This document shows, piece after piece, positions 60,365 through 64,000 of a stretch of DNA of 64,000 bases (position 1 is the first letter of the stretch; every line of letters begins with the position of its first letter). The notes beneath the pieces were generated by a model. The model ran no database searches, was not told the DNA's origin, and saw only the letters and a list, made by a program, of their open reading frames with translations. This DNA is from Rhodamnia argentea (taxonomy: Eukaryota > Streptophyta > Magnoliopsida > Myrtales > Myrtaceae): NCBI RefSeq assembly GCF_020921035.1, contig NC_063155.1, positions 28,389,294 to 28,453,293 of the forward strand, read 5' to 3'. A program made the position numbers and the translations under genes.

Positions 60365-63300
60365 ATGGCGAAGCCGAGCGGCAACCGATCGACTCTGCTC
60401 GCTCCGTTCCTCAGCAAGTGCTACGATTTGCTTGAGGACGAGTCGACCGACCCCATCATATCGTGGGGAGGCGCCGGCGACAGCTTCGTCATCTGGGACA
60501 TCACTCAGTTCACCCTCCAATTGCTCCCCCAGTACTTCAAGCACTCCAACTTCTCCAGCTTCATGCGTCAGCTCAACATCTATGTGCGTCATTGGTGTGA
60601 CCTAACCTCCCCCTCCTTTTGCTTCTTTGCTCATCGAGCCTGTTGATTCTTTTCGGTGTTTGTGTTCACGTGGAAGTGGAGCTTTCGGCTGCTCGTGGAA
60701 TCGTTTTGTGTTTCTTTGGTTGCTTTTGTTCTTGGTTTTGATGTCGGGGATGGGTTGTTTTGGCTGAAGTGATTCGATAGACAGCGTTCACTGCTTGGGA
60801 ATTTGAAATTTCGGGCCTAGGTTAATGTTGGTGCGTTGCAGCTGACATTGCACAGTACAAACCCTAGGAAGTGCAATTTTTATAAGTGATTTTGTTGCTG
60901 CAATGGGAAATCAGCTCGGTGATTGCTTTGCCTATGCGCGGAGCAACAAAGCAACAATCGCTCAATTGAGAATTTGTGATGCAGTACTCATTAGAGCTAA
61001 CAATTAGAATTGCCGTAATTTTTCACCAATAATTCCTTTGTGCGACTTAGAAGACTTTTTTTTTTGTTGAAGTTTGCTGATAAATCTTGGTTGAACTGAT
61101 GTATGGGATTAATCCCGAAAAAAGAGAACTTGGACTTTTGTGCGGCACATCTTGTTAGGAGCGGGCAGCCCATCTTCGGCCCTGCTTTTGCCGATGAGAT
61201 GATAACTTAAATATCTGTGTCAACTGGACTAGAAAGGTCCTATGAATGAGACACAACTACTTTCACTCTCCTTTCATAGAGAGAGTAGTTTATAGACGAA
61301 TTGGATTTACCCATGGAGTCAGGATTCAACTGCATCTGCCCGTCAACTGTTGTACTGCTCTTTTGCTAGTCACCTTCTTTGATGTCAATCACGCATAAGC
61401 TGAGATATGTGAAGAACACATTTCTCTAGTCGCCTGTAGGTATGTGGGTCAATCTGGCTTCATCTATTTGAATATTCTAGTGGGAAATTAACATTGTTGC
61501 CTCTGTTTTTCTGCTACATCTTTGCTGTTTTGGTGCTCTAACAACTTTTTAACTCTTTTCCAATGGAAATAAGTGACGAAATCATAGAACTACAGCAGTT
61601 ATAAGTAGATGTATCTAACTAAGGTCTATAGGTTTTATGACTTGGAACTTTGTTTAGACTCTTCCATAGCTAAGTGGATGGTAGACCAAAGTGCAGATTA
61701 GATATTACCAACCCTAGTCTTGCTTTGCTATGGGTTGTCTTGCCGTTTTAGTACAACGAAATTAATTTCTGCATAAGAAAGGAATTAATCTCATGAGTAG
61801 TTGTTTTTCTTCAATGCAAAATTCCTTGGAAAAAGATATCCAATGGGACTTTAGCTAATTCTGATAAGTAGTGAATGCCATAGAATTAGCTGAGGATTCA
61901 GCCACTTCATAACGATTTTGAGCTTGAAGATGAGTGACATCCGTCCCAGAAAGATTAGTACTTTGTTGTTCTTATTTTCTATTATGTATTTCAACAAATT
62001 AATCAGGTTGATCAAGAAGCTTCCTTTTTGTCTAATTTAGATTGTCTTTATTTTGCTCGATGCCATTCTTGGAGGGTTACATTGTACTGCTTAATACTTT
62101 ATAGTTACTCGTGTTCTTGAAGAACACAACATCCAACGTGTTATGTCAAGATTACCCCTGTCTTTTCTTTTTCGGCCAAAGAGATTGCCACTACTTCACT
62201 CCTGGGTTTTTAAGCGTCTGATAGCTGACGCCTTTCTGTCCTCATGTAGTCATTATAGTAGTTGTATTGTTATTTAACAAAGTGATGTTGCATGAATTTT
62301 ACCAAACATTTGGTAATTATTGACTGTCTTATGGAGAAACGTGAAAATCAGCAGCAACAGCAGAATATTTGCCACTTCAATGGCTAAAGAATTGACAAGT
62401 ATACTTCTGGATACTGATTTTGTTTCTCATCCTGTTGATGTCCTCTATGTATGATGAGTAACTGCTGTGATTAGTGACAATTATACTTGTTTGGTCCTAT
62501 TTTAAACGAGGCTAGTACAAGCAATACATATGAGGAGTTAGCTTATTATCTGCCTTCATACACATAAGCAACTGCTTGCGAATGATTCTGGGTCTTGCCT
62601 TCAACTTTTATTTGTCTATATTGATGGCTTTTACTAAAATCTCTACCAGGGTTTCAGGAAAGTTGATTCAGATCGTTGGGAATTCTCAAATGATGGATTC
62701 GTCAAAGGTCAAAAGCACTTGTTAAAGAATATACGCAGGAGGAAGAATGTTCAGGTCATGGATCAGAAAATATCATTGCAGAAGCAGGATAATTCCGTTG
62801 AAGAAGTTGATAAGATTAAAATTGATGGGCTTTGGAAAGAAGTTGAAAATTTGAAGATTGATAAGAAAGCCCTTTCACTGGAGTTAGGTAAACTTAGACA
62901 GCTCCAGGAAACTTCGGAGAATAAGTTGGTCCTCCTGAGAGACCGTATTCAGAGAATGGAAAATAATCAGCAGCAGATGTTGTCATTCTTAGTATTGGCG
63001 ATGCAAAACCCAGAGTTCTTGGTTCAGCTGCTCCAGCCAAAAGAAAATCATTGTCGTGTGACTGAGATGGGTAACATGCTAGAACAACAAGGAGCAGAAA
63101 ATGGATCATTGATTTCCGAGGGAACAATAGTGAAGTACCAGCCTCCAACTGATGGAAACACAAACCCTGAATTATCCCCATTATCAGGTTCGGGGGAAAT
63201 GCCCAAATCTGGCCCTTCTTTTGATGGGAAAAGAGATGTTTTCATGAACAACGATCTTACGTCGATACTCATGAACGAAAAATTCTCTTTGGATACTCCA

Positions 63301-63624
63301 TTGGTATTTCCTGACTCTCCTGATGATGGTGCATGGGAAAAACTGCTTTTAGCTTGTCCTTTCATTGAGAGTGCCAGTGAGAAAAGGCAAGACAATGAAG
63401 GGCCCAATTATTTGGGCATGGACACAGAATCAGCATTTTCTGGAGCAAGCTCAGTCTCTCATGATTTTGATGCTTTAATAAGACTGATGGGGAACCCTCA
63501 GGAAGCTGAGACTGAGTCAGAAGTTGATGGAGATGATTGGGAGGACGCCCCAAATGTTGATTTTCTAGCGGAGCAAATGGAATATTTGGCTTCCAACTCT
63601 GATCTCAAGCTTCAGGCAACATAG
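60365..63624 (+). CDS. HSFA8: Heat stress transcription factor A-8
   Basis: Exons 60365-60583 and 62650-63624 give 397 residues. The single intron (about 2.07 kb, phase 0) splits the DNA-binding domain after MRQLNIY, the conserved HSF position. The DNA-binding domain is about residues 11-104 ([26 protein letters not shown]). NIRRRKN (100-106) is the likely nuclear signal, HR-A/B about 134-193. The activation motif [10 protein letters not shown] (300-309) and export-like [10 protein letters not shown] (378-387) mark HSFA8. Cys19 in LSKCYD corresponds to the N-terminal Cys reported as redox-sensitive in Arabidopsis HSFA8. The start at MAKPSGNRS is chosen because translation upstream in this frame is not HSF-like. 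It is intact. Confidence 0.96.
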
Positions 63625-64000
63625 AGCAATTTGGCTTTCCGAAGGGTAGCTGCAGCTTCAGTTTTTTAGGGGGCTACTCTGGTTTCTTCTGCATACTATA
63701 ACATATCTTGGAAATGCATCCTCCTAATCTCTGCCACTTGATGGAGCTTTCCAGCAAAGACGTAAGTTAATTTCTAACTGCCAGACTTTTAATCCATCAG
63801 AAACAGCAATGCACGCAATCTGGGAAACTGATGCGGTTAACCACAATTGCAATGCGGAAGGGAGATTACATAATCTGACTGAAGAAAAAAAAAATCATAG
63901 TACTGTGTTTTCTATCCTGGATATGACACGAAATTTCCCCATTGAAGTTCCCTTATTGATGGTAACATTCCTGTTGGTTATTGACGGAGTTCATAAGCGT
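63625..64000 (+). other. HSFA8 3' flank to window end
   Basis: Presumed 3' untranslated region; no further gene begins before the window ends. No clear polyadenylation site can be singled out. Confidence 0.5.

Overview
This is a 64 kb stretch of plant nuclear DNA. The protein families, the GT-AG introns, the AT-rich gene deserts full of small inverted-repeat elements, and the intron positions all indicate a eudicot. A woody rosid, possibly Myrtaceae (Eucalyptus type), is my inference only; no species marker is present. There are no bacterial-type operons, CRISPR arrays or organelle segments.

Layout, left to right. (1) A FRIGIDA-like coiled-coil gene on the minus strand (683-4742), running off the left edge. 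(2) About 5.6 kb of AT-rich intergenic DNA with short inverted-repeat elements. (3) A complete six-exon SEC14/CRAL-TRIO lipid-transfer gene on the plus strand (10631-14859). (4) An intergenic region with a TIR element and a tRNA-derived SINE flanked by long target-site duplications, ending in a compact promoter with three 17-bp repeats about 42 bp apart, two W-boxes and a TATA box. (5) RNA-dependent RNA polymerase 1, RDR1 (coding 19976-25554, probable leader exon near 17965-18033). (6) Three tandem SABATH methyltransferase genes on the minus strand (26134-27645, 28855-30321, 32679-36042) with the same exon plan and the same promoter plan. (7) A 6 kb repeat-rich gap. (8) A class II trehalose-phosphate synthase-like gene on the minus strand (42530-46084). 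(9) A gap of about 9 kb holding a candidate Pack-MULE that carries a fragment of an At4g15545-type coiled-coil gene. (10) A five-exon caffeoyl-CoA O-methyltransferase-like gene on the minus strand (55395-57145). (11) A Mutator-type MITE with a perfect 9-bp target duplication just upstream of (12) heat-stress factor HSFA8 on the plus strand (60365-63624).

The genes do not form one pathway. Several fit stress and defence biology: RDR1 makes double-stranded RNA for antiviral silencing, SABATH enzymes methylate small carboxylic acids such as hormones and volatiles, class II TPS proteins take part in sugar signalling, CCoAOMT-like enzymes methylate phenolics, and HSFA8 is a heat/redox transcription factor. 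No entirely new gene system stands out. The least expected structures are the near-perfect 21-residue periodicity of the FRIGIDA-like coiled coil, the roughly 42-bp-spaced repeats in the RDR1 promoter, the shared TATA/GA-leader plan of the SABATH cluster, and the gene-fragment-carrying Mutator-like element.
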